Source of the DNA: RPQJ01 sp963700045
Lineage (GTDB): Bacteria > Pseudomonadota > Gammaproteobacteria > Steroidobacterales > Steroidobacteraceae
Assembly (NCBI GenBank): GCA_963700045.1
Contig: CAVOWK010000011.1
Location: 1-64,000 of the forward strand
Reading direction: 5' to 3'
Length of the DNA stretch: 64,000 bases
Position numbers and translations under genes: made by a program. This document shows positions 34,903-43,908 of this stretch, piece after piece. Below the pieces are notes generated by a model. That model was given only the letters and a program-made list of their open reading frames with translations. It searched no databases and was not told the origin of the DNA. The first letter of the stretch is position 1. Each line of letters starts with the position of its first letter.

Positions 34903-37137
34903 ATGGAGCGCGTGCGTTGCATCGTCGGATCCTGCCGTGGTTCGTCCCGGGCCACCGCGGTGCTCTGCACGGCACTGATTGCCGGTTGCGGAGGCGGAGG
35001 CGGGGGCTCCGGGGGTGGGCCGTCGATGGCGGCGAACGCGGGGCTCGATGCACGTCCCGACAACACGACCTGCGTCGCCGGGGACCGACCTGCGCAGGAC
35101 GTGACGCTCGGGACGGAGCGGATTTTTGCGAGCCTGCCGGCGTTTTCCAACCCCATCCTGCTGCTGCAGGGGCCGGGTGATGCCACGCGCTGGTTCGTCG
35201 TCGAGCAGGGCGGCACGGTGCGGGTGTTCGACAATCAGCCGGCGGTCGCGACCAGCCGCAGCTTCGTCGATATCAGCGCGCGAGTGCGCTCGGGCGGCGA
35301 GCAGGGCCTGCTGGGCATGGCTTTCCATCCCGATTTTCCGACCGACCCGCGGGTATACCTGTCGTACACCAATGCCACGAGCGGCCTCGTTTCGAGAGTT
35401 TCGGAATTTCGCACGCGCGACGGCGGCGCCACTCTGGACTCCGCCAGCGAGGTCATCCTGCTCACCGTCGCGCAACCGGAGGCCAATCACAACGGCGGCC
35501 ATATCGCCTTCGGACCTGACGGTTTTCTCTACATCGGGTTTGGCGATGGCGGCAGCGGCGGCGATCCGTGGGGAACGATCGGCAATGGCCAGAATCTCCT
35601 GACGACGCTCGGCAAGCTGCTGCGCATCGACGTCAACGGCTCGACCGGCAACGTCCCCTATCGCATCCCGGCCAGCAATCCTTATGCGGGCAACGCGCCG
35701 TGCAACAGCGGCACCGGTGCGCAGAACTGCCCGGAGATCTACGCGTACGGATTGCGCAACCCGTGGCGGTGGAGCTTTGATCGAGTGAGTGGCGAGCTGT
35801 GGCTTGCCGACGTGGGGCAGGGCGCGATCGAGGAAGTGGATCGCATCGTGTCCGGCGGCAACTACGGCTGGCGCTGCTTCGAAGGCACCAGTTCATACAA
35901 TTCCACGTGCGGTCCCAACGCCGCGAGCAGCCTGCCGCCCGTCGCGCAGTACAGTCACGCGGTCGGCCAGTCCATCACTGGCGGATACGTCTACCGCGGC
36001 GCGGCCATGCCGGCGCTCGCGGGCCGCTACGTGTTCGGCGACTTCGTGTCGGGACGCATCTGGCACATCGCGAGGGACACGCCGCCGACGCTCAGCGTCA
36101 CCGCGGGATTCGACAGCGGCCTGTCGATCGCTTCGTTCGGGCAGGGGATCGACGGCGAGCTGTATATCGTCAATTACGGCGGCACGTTGCATCGTTTGCG
36201 CCAGGGCACGACGAGCGGCGGATCGGTCGCTTCGCAACTGTCGGCGACGGGCTGTGTCCTGGCGGGTGATCCCACCAAGGCCGCGGCGGGTCTCGTGCCG
36301 TATGCGCCCAATGCACCGTTCTGGTCGGACGGCGCCGCCAAGGAGCGATTCCTGGCGCTGCCCAATGGCGCGACCATGCGCGTCGCGGCGGACGGCGACA
36401 TCGAGTTCCCGAACGGCACCGTGCTCATGAAGCACTTCCGCCTGGGCGGTCGGCTGGTGGAGACCCGGCTCTTCATGCGGCACACGGATGGCGAGTGGGC
36501 CGGCTACAGCTACCAATGGGATGCGCAGGGCACGGATGCCACGCGCGTGGTCGGCGGCAGGACCGCGAGTATCGGCACGCAGTCATGGATGTTCCCGAGC
36601 GAGGCCCAGTGCCTCGCGTGCCATACGGCTGCGGCGGGACGCAGTCTCGGTCTGGAGATCGCCCAGCTGAACGGTCCGCTGCTCTATGCTGCGACCGGCC
36701 GCACCGCCAACCAGATCACGACGCTGAATGCCATCGGGATGTTCAGTCCGGCGATCGCGACGGCGCCAGCCGCATTGCCGGCACTGCCGGACCCGTTCGG
36801 GAGCGTCGGGACGCTCGACCAGCGTGCGCGAGCCTACCTGCAAACCAACTGCGCACAGTGCCACCGCCCGAACGGCGGCACGCCCACCGACCTCGACCTG
36901 CGCTACACGACATCCCTTGCGGGAACCAACGGCTGCGATCGCCCGCCGCAGGCGGGCGAGATCGGACTGGCGAACGCGCGGATCATTGCGCCGGGCGCCG
37001 CGGACCGATCCGTGCTGGTCGCGCGCGTGAACCGTCGCGATGCGCAGGCGATGCCGCCTCTCGCGAGTACAGTAGTGGATGCGGCTGGCGTGGACCTGCT
37101 GACCCGCTGGGTGAATTCACTCACGGGGTGCAACTGA
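34903..37137 (+). CDS. PQQ-type glucose/sorbosone dehydrogenase-like lipoprotein fused to a diheme c-type module
   Basis: About 744 residues. The lipobox LIAGC is followed by a flexible Gly/Ser run. The first half (about residues 60-440) is a six-bladed GSDH beta-propeller with FLYIGFGDGGSGGDPWG, ADVGQGAIEEVDRIV and GRYVFGDFVSGRIWHI. The second half (about 450-744) carries two heme-attachment sites, CLACH (near residue 570) and CAQCH (near 650), in the arrangement of SO2930-type diheme proteins, ending MPPLASTVVDAAGVDLLTRW. It would oxidise a sugar or alcohol at the cell envelope and pass electrons to the attached c-hemes. The substrate is unknown. Confidence 0.85.
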   Translation: MERVRCIVGSCRGSSRATAVLCTALIAGCGGGGGGSGGGPSMAANAGLDARPDNTTCVAGDRPAQDVTLGTERIFASLPAFSNPILLLQGPGDATRWFVVEQGGTVRVFDNQPAVATSRSFVDISARVRSGGEQGLLGMAFHPDFPTDPRVYLSYTNATSGLVSRVSEFRTRDGGATLDSASEVILLTVAQPEANHNGGHIAFGPDGFLYIGFGDGGSGGDPWGTIGNGQNLLTTLGKLLRIDVNGSTGNVPYRIPASNPYAGNAPCNSGTGAQNCPEIYAYGLRNPWRWSFDRVSGELWLADVGQGAIEEVDRIVSGGNYGWRCFEGTSSYNSTCGPNAASSLPPVAQYSHAVGQSITGGYVYRGAAMPALAGRYVFGDFVSGRIWHIARDTPPTLSVTAGFDSGLSIASFGQGIDGELYIVNYGGTLHRLRQGTTSGGSVASQLSATGCVLAGDPTKAAAGLVPYAPNAPFWSDGAAKERFLALPNGATMRVAADGDIEFPNGTVLMKHFRLGGRLVETRLFMRHTDGEWAGYSYQWDAQGTDATRVVGGRTASIGTQSWMFPSEAQCLACHTAAAGRSLGLEIAQLNGPLLYAATGRTANQITTLNAIGMFSPAIATAPAALPALPDPFGSVGTLDQRARAYLQTNCAQCHRPNGGTPTDLDLRYTTSLAGTNGCDRPPQAGEIGLANARIIAPGAADRSVLVARVNRRDAQAMPPLASTVVDAAGVDLLTRWVNSLTGCN

Positions 37138-37277
37138 GCCTGAGGGCTCGCTGCGAGGTGCTGCATGAACGACTGGCGCACGACCTGCCTCGGGCTCAAG
37201 CGCCTTCCTCGGTACGGTGAACCACGAGTCGCGCACCCCGGGTATGCTTGGCATTCGAATACCGGCAGGGGGAATTC

Positions 37278-38645
37278 GTGAATCCATCCAATCGTGGCCA
37301 TTCGAGGCAGACAGTGCCTGCGCCCAGTCGCTTCGCGTTTCTGGCCGCCGTGCTCGTCGTCCTGGCTCACGTCGTTGCGGCCGAGGCGGCTGACGCGACG
37401 CCGGCATTCGCAAGCGCCGCCGACACCGATCCGGTCAAGCTCGGCTGGATGACGGGATACCCGCCGCCACCCGATAAGCAGATCCGGTTCGACGACGGCA
37501 GCCATTACCGGTTTCCGCAGTGGCGCTGGAGCTTCTCGCACTGGCGCGAGGTGATGCCATCGGCAGAAATATCGCGGGGAACGGGGCCCGTGAAAGCGCT
37601 GGTTCGCGCTGAACGCGACGACCTCGATGCGGTCACCTTCATGCCTCTCGGCGGATCCACGCCGCTCACCTGGGCAGATTCACTTGCTGCCAATTACACC
37701 GATGGCATCGTCGTGCTGCATCGCGGGCGCATCGTCTACGAACGGTACTTTGGTGCGCTCACGGCTGAACGGCCGCACATCGCCTTCTCGGTCACGAAGT
37801 CCTTCATCGGCACGCTGGCCGCGATGCTGGTGGCCGAAGGCAAGCTCGACGCAGCGGCACCGGTGTCGCGCTACCTGCCCGAGCTCGCGACCAGTGGTTT
37901 CGGCGACGCGACGGTGGGACAGGTTCTCGACATGACGACGGCGCTCGATTTTTCCGAGAACTACGTCGGCGGCTCGGATTCGTTCCTGTCGTTCGCGCGT
38001 GCTGCGGGCGTGTATCAGTTCCCGGCGGGCTACACCGGTCCGTCGTCGATCATGCAGTTCCTGCCGACGATCGCGCGCAAGGGCAGCCACGGTGAGGCGT
38101 TCACCTACCGTTCGCCGAACACGGAAGTCCTCGGTTGGCTGATTGCGCGCGTGACGGGCAAGCGACCCGAGGTCGTGCTGCAGGAGCGCATCTGGAGCCG
38201 GCTCGGTGCGGAATCCGATGCGTTCATCGCGCTCGACCCTTCCGGAGCCGCCCTCGCGTCCGGGGGCCTCAATTGCCGGCTGCGCGACCTCGCGCGGTTC
38301 GGCGAAATGATTCGCCTGCAGGGCATGTACAACGGGCAGCAGGTCGTGCCCGCTGCCGTCATCGAAGACATTCGCAGGGGTGGCAGCCGCGAGGCATTCA
38401 TACCTGCCGGCTACAAGACCTTGCCGGGCTGGAGCTACCGGAAGCAGTGGTGGATCTCGCACGACGACCACGGCGCCTTCATGGCGCGCGGCGTACACGG
38501 GCAGGCGATCTACATCGACCCGCAGGCGGAAATGGTCATCGCGCGGTTCGCGTCACATCCGCTGGCGGGCAACATGAACCTCGATCCCACGTCGCTCCCG
38601 GCGTACCGGGCGATCGCCGATCAGCTGCTGCGCAAGCCACGTTGA
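37278..38645 (+). CDS. Serine hydrolase of the beta-lactamase / class C family
   Basis: 455 residues from the GTG at 37278, which has AGGGGGAA just upstream. A signal segment (FAFLAAVLVVLAHVVAAEA) directs export. The family active site is SVTK (S-x-x-K) in IAFSVTKSFIGTLAA, then YRS in AFTYRSPNTEVLGWL as the Tyr motif, and a C-terminal HGQ in ARGVHGQAIYIDPQ. Such proteins act as esterases, peptidases or amide hydrolases more often than as beta-lactamases. No neighbour points to a substrate. Confidence 0.88.
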   Translation: MNPSNRGHSRQTVPAPSRFAFLAAVLVVLAHVVAAEAADATPAFASAADTDPVKLGWMTGYPPPPDKQIRFDDGSHYRFPQWRWSFSHWREVMPSAEISRGTGPVKALVRAERDDLDAVTFMPLGGSTPLTWADSLAANYTDGIVVLHRGRIVYERYFGALTAERPHIAFSVTKSFIGTLAAMLVAEGKLDAAAPVSRYLPELATSGFGDATVGQVLDMTTALDFSENYVGGSDSFLSFARAAGVYQFPAGYTGPSSIMQFLPTIARKGSHGEAFTYRSPNTEVLGWLIARVTGKRPEVVLQERIWSRLGAESDAFIALDPSGAALASGGLNCRLRDLARFGEMIRLQGMYNGQQVVPAAVIEDIRRGGSREAFIPAGYKTLPGWSYRKQWWISHDDHGAFMARGVHGQAIYIDPQAEMVIARFASHPLAGNMNLDPTSLPAYRAIADQLLRKPR

Positions 38646-38703
38646 GCGCGGCGTTTCCTCGGTATAGTGCCGGCTTTTCGGCCAGGCAGCGGGAGCGCGC
38701 GGG

Positions 38704-40539
38704 ATGACCATGCGGAAAGTCGGGAAGGTGTTGGCGTGGATGGGCGGCCTGCTCGTTGCCGGCCTGGCCGTGGCATCGATGTGGTTCTGGTTCACGCCCG
38801 TCGGGCTGAACAATTACGTCAACAAGATCACCCTGCAGCTGACCGCCGACTCGCCGCAGATCCTCACCCAGCTCGGCTTCATCGACAACACGCCATTCGA
38901 CTTCCACAGCGGCAAGCTCGACGACCAGACCAAGGCGCACGAAGACGAAGTCCTGGCCCGGCTGCGGCGGGCGCGCGCCGGTCTCGACAAGTACGGTCCT
39001 GACGGTCTCTCGGGCCAGGAGCTCATTACCTGGAAGACGACGGCTTGGTTCCTCGACGACCTGATCCGCCAGGGGGAGTTCGAGCACAACGGCTATCGCG
39101 TCAACCAGATTTCCGGCGTCACGGTGAACACGCCGCAGTTCCTGACCGACGCCCACGTCATCAAGAACGAGCGCAGCGTCGAGCGGTACCTGTCGCGTCT
39201 CGCTGAATTCGGGCGCGTCCTGCGCGAGACGAAGGTGCGGGTCGAGGATGACCGTGCGGCCGGCGTGATCCCGCCGGATTTCGTGATCGACCAGTCCCTG
39301 GTCGGCATGCGCGCGTTCATCGCCGACGGTGCCGCGAAGAACCCGCTGGTCACGACGCTGCCGGCGAAGCTGGAGAAGATCGAGTCGCTGACGCCCGGAG
39401 AACGTCAGGCGTACGTCCAGCGTGCCGAGGAACTCGTCGCCAGCGAAGTGATCCCGGGCTACCAGGCGATGATCGCGCTGTTCGCGGACATGCGGCCGCA
39501 GGCCAGTCATGACGCCGGCATCTGGCGCATCCCCGACGGCGACCGCATCTACGCGGCCGGACTGCAGTCGAGTACGACCACTAACCTGTCGGCCGACGAG
39601 ATCCACGCGCTCGGCCTGGCGGAGGTGGAGCGCATCGAGCAGGAAATGGTGACGATCCTCGATGCCCAGGGCATCCAGGGCGGGACGCTCGCCGAGCGCA
39701 TCGAGCAGCTGAGTATCGATCCGGCGCAGAATTTCGCGAACACCGATGCAGGCCGCGCGGAAATGATCGCGTACCTGCACCAGATCAACAATCGTGTCAT
39801 GGCCGCCGCGCCGAAGTTCTTCATGACCATTCCGCCGCAGCCGCTCGAGATCGTGCGCGTGCCGGAGTATTCCCAGGATTCGTCACCGGGCGGCTACTAC
39901 AACCCGCCGGCGCTCGACGGCTCGCGGCCAGGCCGCTTCTACATCAACCAGAAGAGCACGGCCGACAACCCGAAGTGGACGCTGCCCACGCTGATGATCC
40001 ACGAGGGTGCGCCCGGCCATCATTTCCAGCTCTCCGCGCAGCAGATGATCAAGGGTGTGCCGATGCTGCGGAAGGTGCTGCCGTTCGGCGCCTATGCCGA
40101 AGGCTGGGCGCTCTATGCCGAGCGCGTCGCCAAGATCGACATGGGTTTCTACGACGAGGACCCGCTCGGGGACCTCGGCCGGCTGCAGGCTGAGATGTTC
40201 CGCGCTGTGCGTCTCGTCGTCGACACCGGCATGCACGCCAGGCACTGGTCGCGCGAACAGTCGATCGAGTACATGGTCGCGAAGACGGGTATGACCGAGG
40301 CCGAAGTCACGCGCGAGATCGAGCGCTACGTCGTCTGGCCGGGCCAGGCCACCTCCTACAAGGTCGGCCAGCTGGCGATGCTCCGCATGCGCGACGAGGC
40401 CCAGAAAGCCCTCGGGTCCCGTTTTGACCTGCGCGGCTTCCACGAAGTCATCCTGATGAACGGCTCGATGCCGCTCGCAGTGCTCGAGGACGTCGTGCGG
40501 GAGTGGATCGAGGCGCAGCAGGCCAGGCCGGCCGCCTGA
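38704..40539 (+). CDS. DUF885 family protein (putative zinc peptidase)
   Basis: A 611-residue protein with one N-terminal membrane helix (VLAWMGGLLVAGLAVASMWFWF), so anchored with its bulk outside the cytoplasm. The DUF885 signature is the HExxxGHH motif MIHEGAPGHHFQ near residue 435, followed by AYAEGWALYAERVAK, which is the expected second metal-ligand helix. The family is thought to be of metallopeptidase type; its substrates are not established. GGGAG lies upstream of the start. Confidence 0.88.
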   Translation: MTMRKVGKVLAWMGGLLVAGLAVASMWFWFTPVGLNNYVNKITLQLTADSPQILTQLGFIDNTPFDFHSGKLDDQTKAHEDEVLARLRRARAGLDKYGPDGLSGQELITWKTTAWFLDDLIRQGEFEHNGYRVNQISGVTVNTPQFLTDAHVIKNERSVERYLSRLAEFGRVLRETKVRVEDDRAAGVIPPDFVIDQSLVGMRAFIADGAAKNPLVTTLPAKLEKIESLTPGERQAYVQRAEELVASEVIPGYQAMIALFADMRPQASHDAGIWRIPDGDRIYAAGLQSSTTTNLSADEIHALGLAEVERIEQEMVTILDAQGIQGGTLAERIEQLSIDPAQNFANTDAGRAEMIAYLHQINNRVMAAAPKFFMTIPPQPLEIVRVPEYSQDSSPGGYYNPPALDGSRPGRFYINQKSTADNPKWTLPTLMIHEGAPGHHFQLSAQQMIKGVPMLRKVLPFGAYAEGWALYAERVAKIDMGFYDEDPLGDLGRLQAEMFRAVRLVVDTGMHARHWSREQSIEYMVAKTGMTEAEVTREIERYVVWPGQATSYKVGQLAMLRMRDEAQKALGSRFDLRGFHEVILMNGSMPLAVLEDVVREWIEAQQARPAA

Positions 40540-40676
40540 CGGGCGGCGTGACTAGACCCCTTACGGATCAATTGGTTACGAAAGATGAGTGCGCGTTGCG
40601 CGGCGCGGCGTGACGGGCATACCGCGCGTATCTCACTAATTACCTGCGGGCTCCGTGAAGTGCTAACTTTTCGCGC

Positions 40677-42458
40677 ATGAGCACCATCGAATCCGCCGTT
40701 TCCACCGGCGCCAAGGCGTCCGGCCTGCTGACCGACCAGAGCGTCGCCAAGCAACTGCTGTTCGGCAACGTCCTGGAAGAGAACCTGTTCCCGTACCCCG
40801 CGATCAACGACCGCGACCGCGAGGTGCTCGGCATGATCGTCGAGTCCATCGACCGGTTTCTTGAAGGAAAGCAGGCCGAATTCGCCCGCTGGGATCGCGC
40901 AGCCCGCCAGCCCGACGAGTTCGTCCAGTCACTGCGCGAGCTGGGACTGTTCGGGTTGATCATCCCGGAGGAGTTCGGCGGCCTCGGCTTGTCGAACGCG
41001 GCCTATGCGCGCGTGCTGGCCCAGACCAGCAGTTACGACAGCTCGGTGTCGCTCACGATCGGTGCGCACAGCTCCATCGGGATGAAAGGCCTCCTGCTGT
41101 TCGGCACGGCCGAACAGCGGGCGCGTTACCTGCCGAAGCTCGCCACGGGCGAAATGATCGCGGCATTCTGCCTGACCGAATCCGGCGCCGGCTCCGACGC
41201 TGCTGCCATTCGCACCGCCGCGAAGCGCAATGTGGACGGCAGCTTCACGCTGAACGGCGAGAAGCTCTGGATCACCAACGGCGGGATCGCGGATTTCTAC
41301 ACGGTGTTCGCCCGCACCGACGGTCCTGAGGGCAAGGTCACGGCCTTCATCGTCGAAGCCGCCTGGCCCGGCGTCAGTCACGGCGCGCACGAAGACAAGA
41401 TGGGCATTCGCGCCTCCTGCACGACCACGGTCGCCTTCAATGAGGTGCGCGTGCCGGCAGAGAACGTCCTTGGCGAAGTCGGCAAGGGCTTCAAGGTCGC
41501 GATGGGGATCCTGAACAATGGCCGCACGGGCCTGGGCGGCGGCGCCGTCGGCGGCATGAAGGCGCTCATCCGCCGCTCCGTGGCGCAGGCGCAGGAGCGC
41601 AAGCAGTTCGATCGGTCCATCGCGGAGTACGGGCTGGTGCGCGAAAAGATCGCGCAGATGACGGTCGAGTGCTTTGCCGCGGAGAGCGCGGTCTGGATGG
41701 TGGCGCACTACATCGACAGCGGCTGCGAGGATTACTCCGTCGAGGCAGCGATCACCAAGGTGTTCGCCAGCGAGGCCATGCAGCGCACGGCCTACGAGAG
41801 CCTGCAGATCGCGGGCGGCAACGGCTACATGCGCGAATTGCCCTACGAGCAGTACGTGCGCGATGCCCGCATTCTGCCGATCTTCGAAGGCACCAACGAG
41901 ATTCTACGGCTCTACATCGCCCTGTCGTCGCTGAAGGACGTGGGCGCTTCGTTGAAGGAACTGAAGTCGGCGGTCGGTTCGATCTTCAACGATCCGATCA
42001 AGGGTTTCGGCGTGCTTTCCGGTTATGCCGAGCGGCGCTTCGCCCGCGCGACGGGGCTCGGTGCCGCAGTCAAGGTCAGCACGCCGGTTGCGCCGGCATT
42101 GCGGCCGTTGGTGGTTATCTACCAGAACTACGCCAGGGCGACTGCGCGTGTGGCCGAAGACGTGCTGCGGAAATACGGCAGGGGCATTTCCGAGCAGCAG
42201 CACTCGCTGCGTCGCATCGCAGACCTGATGATCGACCTGTTCGTCGGGCTGTGCGTGGTCTCACGCGCGGACTCGATCATCAGGAGCGACCCGGCTTCGG
42301 CGACCCAGGTGACCGACATCGCCAAGGTATTCACTCACCAGGCGCGTCGTCGCATGGTCCGCAACGTGCGCGGGTTGAGCCACAACGAGGACCAGTCGAT
42401 CGAAGCGCTGGCGGGTGCGATCCTGGAAAAGGGTCGTTATCCGTGGGACGTGCTCTAG
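40677..42458 (+). CDS. Acyl-CoA dehydrogenase
   Basis: A 593-residue flavoenzyme of the acyl-CoA dehydrogenase family, longer than short-chain enzymes and similar in size to very-long-chain types (ACAD9/VLCAD). Signatures: AFCLTESGAGSDAAAIRT and LNGEKLWITNGGIAD (first half), then MGIRASCTTTVAFNEVRVPA, and QIAGGNGYMRELPYEQYVRDARILPIFEGTNEI near residue 375-405, which includes the catalytic Glu region. A helical C-terminal extension follows. Role: first oxidation of fatty acyl-CoA. Its stop overlaps the stop of a convergent 25-codon frame. Confidence 0.93.
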   Translation: MSTIESAVSTGAKASGLLTDQSVAKQLLFGNVLEENLFPYPAINDRDREVLGMIVESIDRFLEGKQAEFARWDRAARQPDEFVQSLRELGLFGLIIPEEFGGLGLSNAAYARVLAQTSSYDSSVSLTIGAHSSIGMKGLLLFGTAEQRARYLPKLATGEMIAAFCLTESGAGSDAAAIRTAAKRNVDGSFTLNGEKLWITNGGIADFYTVFARTDGPEGKVTAFIVEAAWPGVSHGAHEDKMGIRASCTTTVAFNEVRVPAENVLGEVGKGFKVAMGILNNGRTGLGGGAVGGMKALIRRSVAQAQERKQFDRSIAEYGLVREKIAQMTVECFAAESAVWMVAHYIDSGCEDYSVEAAITKVFASEAMQRTAYESLQIAGGNGYMRELPYEQYVRDARILPIFEGTNEILRLYIALSSLKDVGASLKELKSAVGSIFNDPIKGFGVLSGYAERRFARATGLGAAVKVSTPVAPALRPLVVIYQNYARATARVAEDVLRKYGRGISEQQHSLRRIADLMIDLFVGLCVVSRADSIIRSDPASATQVTDIAKVFTHQARRRMVRNVRGLSHNEDQSIEALAGAILEKGRYPWDVL

Positions 42459-42532
42459 GCAGCGAGGTCTTCGACCTGCGTGAGCAGGTAAAGGACGATT
42501 GCGGCGAGCATCACTGTGGCTGCTAATTCCAT
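42455..42532 (-). CDS. 25-residue single-helix membrane peptide
   Basis: The frame MELAATVMLAAIVLYLLTQV plus EDLAA starts at ATG 42532 with a strong ribosome site GAGGAG 8 bases upstream and stops at 42455. It is one hydrophobic helix with an acidic end. It converges with the acyl-CoA dehydrogenase, sharing CTAG across both stops, and lies about 150 bp downstream of the quinone reductase on the same strand. Not recognised as a known small protein; the good start site and clean helix are the only evidence. Confidence 0.45.
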   Translation of the reverse strand: MELAATVMLAAIVLYLLTQVEDLAA

Positions 42533-42683
42533 GGCGGGTCTCCTCGGCGCGCCGACGTGGCGCTGTGTGACTGATGACCATGAGATGCCGCAGCCGCGCG
42601 CAGGGTTGCAAGCACGCGGTAGATCGCGACGAAGCGTGCGCTGCGTACGATGAGTCGAATGAAGGCGGGCAGGGCGCGTCGTT

Positions 42684-43685
42684 CTAGCGCGAAAGGTCGA
42701 GCATCAGCTTGCCGATGTGGACGCTCGATTCCATGACACGGTGGGCCTCAGCCGCGTGTTCGAGCGGAAAGACCTGGTGAATGACGGGCCCGGCACGGCC
42801 GGAGTCCAGCACGGGCCAGACGCGCTCGCGCAGGTCCCTGGCAATCGCCGCTTTCTGGGCCGTGGTCCGTGGGCGCATCGTCGACCCGGTGATGGTCAGG
42901 CGACGCCGCATGATGTCGAACAGGTCGAGGCCTTCGACGCGCGTGCCCCCCTGGGTTGCAACTTCGACCAGTCGGCCGTCCATCGCCAGGCACTTGAGGT
43001 TGCGCTCGAAATAGGGCGCCCCGACGATGTCGATGACGACGTCGACACCGCGTCCGCCCGTCAATTCCGCGATGCGTTCGGCGAAGTCTGCGGTCCGGTA
43101 ATTGATCGCAGCGTCTGCGCCAAGTCGCACGCACGCAGCGCACTTCTCGTCATTGCCGGCGGTGGTGTAGGCGCGCGCCCCGAACTCGCGCGCCAGTTGA
43201 ATGGCCGTGACGCCGATACCGCTGCTGCCGCCGTGTACCAGCACCGTCTCGCCGCGGGCGAGACGCCCATGGATGAACAGGTTGGCCCAGACGGTGAAGT
43301 ACGTTTCGGGCAGGGCCGCGGCACGGACGGCGTCGTAGCCCGCTGGCCAGGGCAGGCACTGCGTGACCGGCGCAGCGCAGTACTCGGCGTATCCGCCGCC
43401 ATTCGCCAGTGCGCACACGCGTTCGCCGATCGCGTAGCCCTGTGCTTCACTCCCAAGCGCGACGACTTCACCAGCCACCTCGAGACCGATGATCGGACTC
43501 GCCCCGGGTGGCGCCGGGTACAGCCCCTTGCGCTGCGCAACGTCGGGGCGGTTCACGCCTGCGGCCTGCACGCGGATCAGGACTTCGTCGGGTCTGGGTT
43601 GCGGCACGGCCGTCGTGCCGATCGTCAGGACTTCGGGTCCGCCGGCGGCAGTCGCGGCAACGTAGCGCATGGTCTCTGGAATCAT
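42684..43685 (-). CDS. NAD(P)H quinone oxidoreductase, PIG3/zinc-free MDR family
   Basis: About 333 residues of the medium-chain reductase family. MIPETMRYVAATAAGGPEVL starts the protein. The GroES-like half has VNRPDVAQRKGLYPAPPGAS typical of PIG3-type quinone reductases. The NADPH motif is VLVHGGSSGIGVTAIQLARE, and AINYRTADFAERIAELTGGRGVD follows. No structural-zinc Cys set. Expected to reduce quinones with NADPH. The start is ambiguous between 43715, 43685 and 43670. Confidence 0.9.
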   Translation of the reverse strand: MIPETMRYVAATAAGGPEVLTIGTTAVPQPRPDEVLIRVQAAGVNRPDVAQRKGLYPAPPGASPIIGLEVAGEVVALGSEAQGYAIGERVCALANGGGYAEYCAAPVTQCLPWPAGYDAVRAAALPETYFTVWANLFIHGRLARGETVLVHGGSSGIGVTAIQLAREFGARAYTTAGNDEKCAACVRLGADAAINYRTADFAERIAELTGGRGVDVVIDIVGAPYFERNLKCLAMDGRLVEVATQGGTRVEGLDLFDIMRRRLTITGSTMRPRTTAQKAAIARDLRERVWPVLDSGRAGPVIHQVFPLEHAAEAHRVMESSVHIGKLMLDLSR

Positions 43686-43779
43686 GTGGGTCTCTATCGT
43701 GGATATCGGTGGCATCGAACTTCGTCAATCCTAGCGCAAGCGTCGAGCCGGGATCGCCGCAATCAGTGGTGAATCTAAC

Positions 43780-43797
43780 CTGTCACATGGCGGTCAT
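43780..43797 (+). promoter_or_regulatory. Pho-box-like site before the phoX remnant
   Basis: CTGTCAC-ATGG-CGGTCAT matches the PhoB tandem 7-mer (CTGTCAT, 4-base spacer, CTGTCAT) at 12 of 14 positions. It lies 112 bp upstream of the PhoX start, as expected for a phosphate-starvation promoter. Confidence 0.5.
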
Positions 43798-43908
43798 CCG
43801 CGATTCACGATCCTCCCGGAAACTCGCAGCTGCCGAAAAATCCGTGCGGTGCCGCCGCCCCGGAATTCGGCTCTTTCCCACCAAACGCATTTTCAGGAGC
43901 TGCGCAGC

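Noticed and set aside
37248..37277. TTG start giving a longer serine hydrolase
   Set aside because: The GTG at 37278 has AGGGGGAA upstream and leads directly into the signal peptide.
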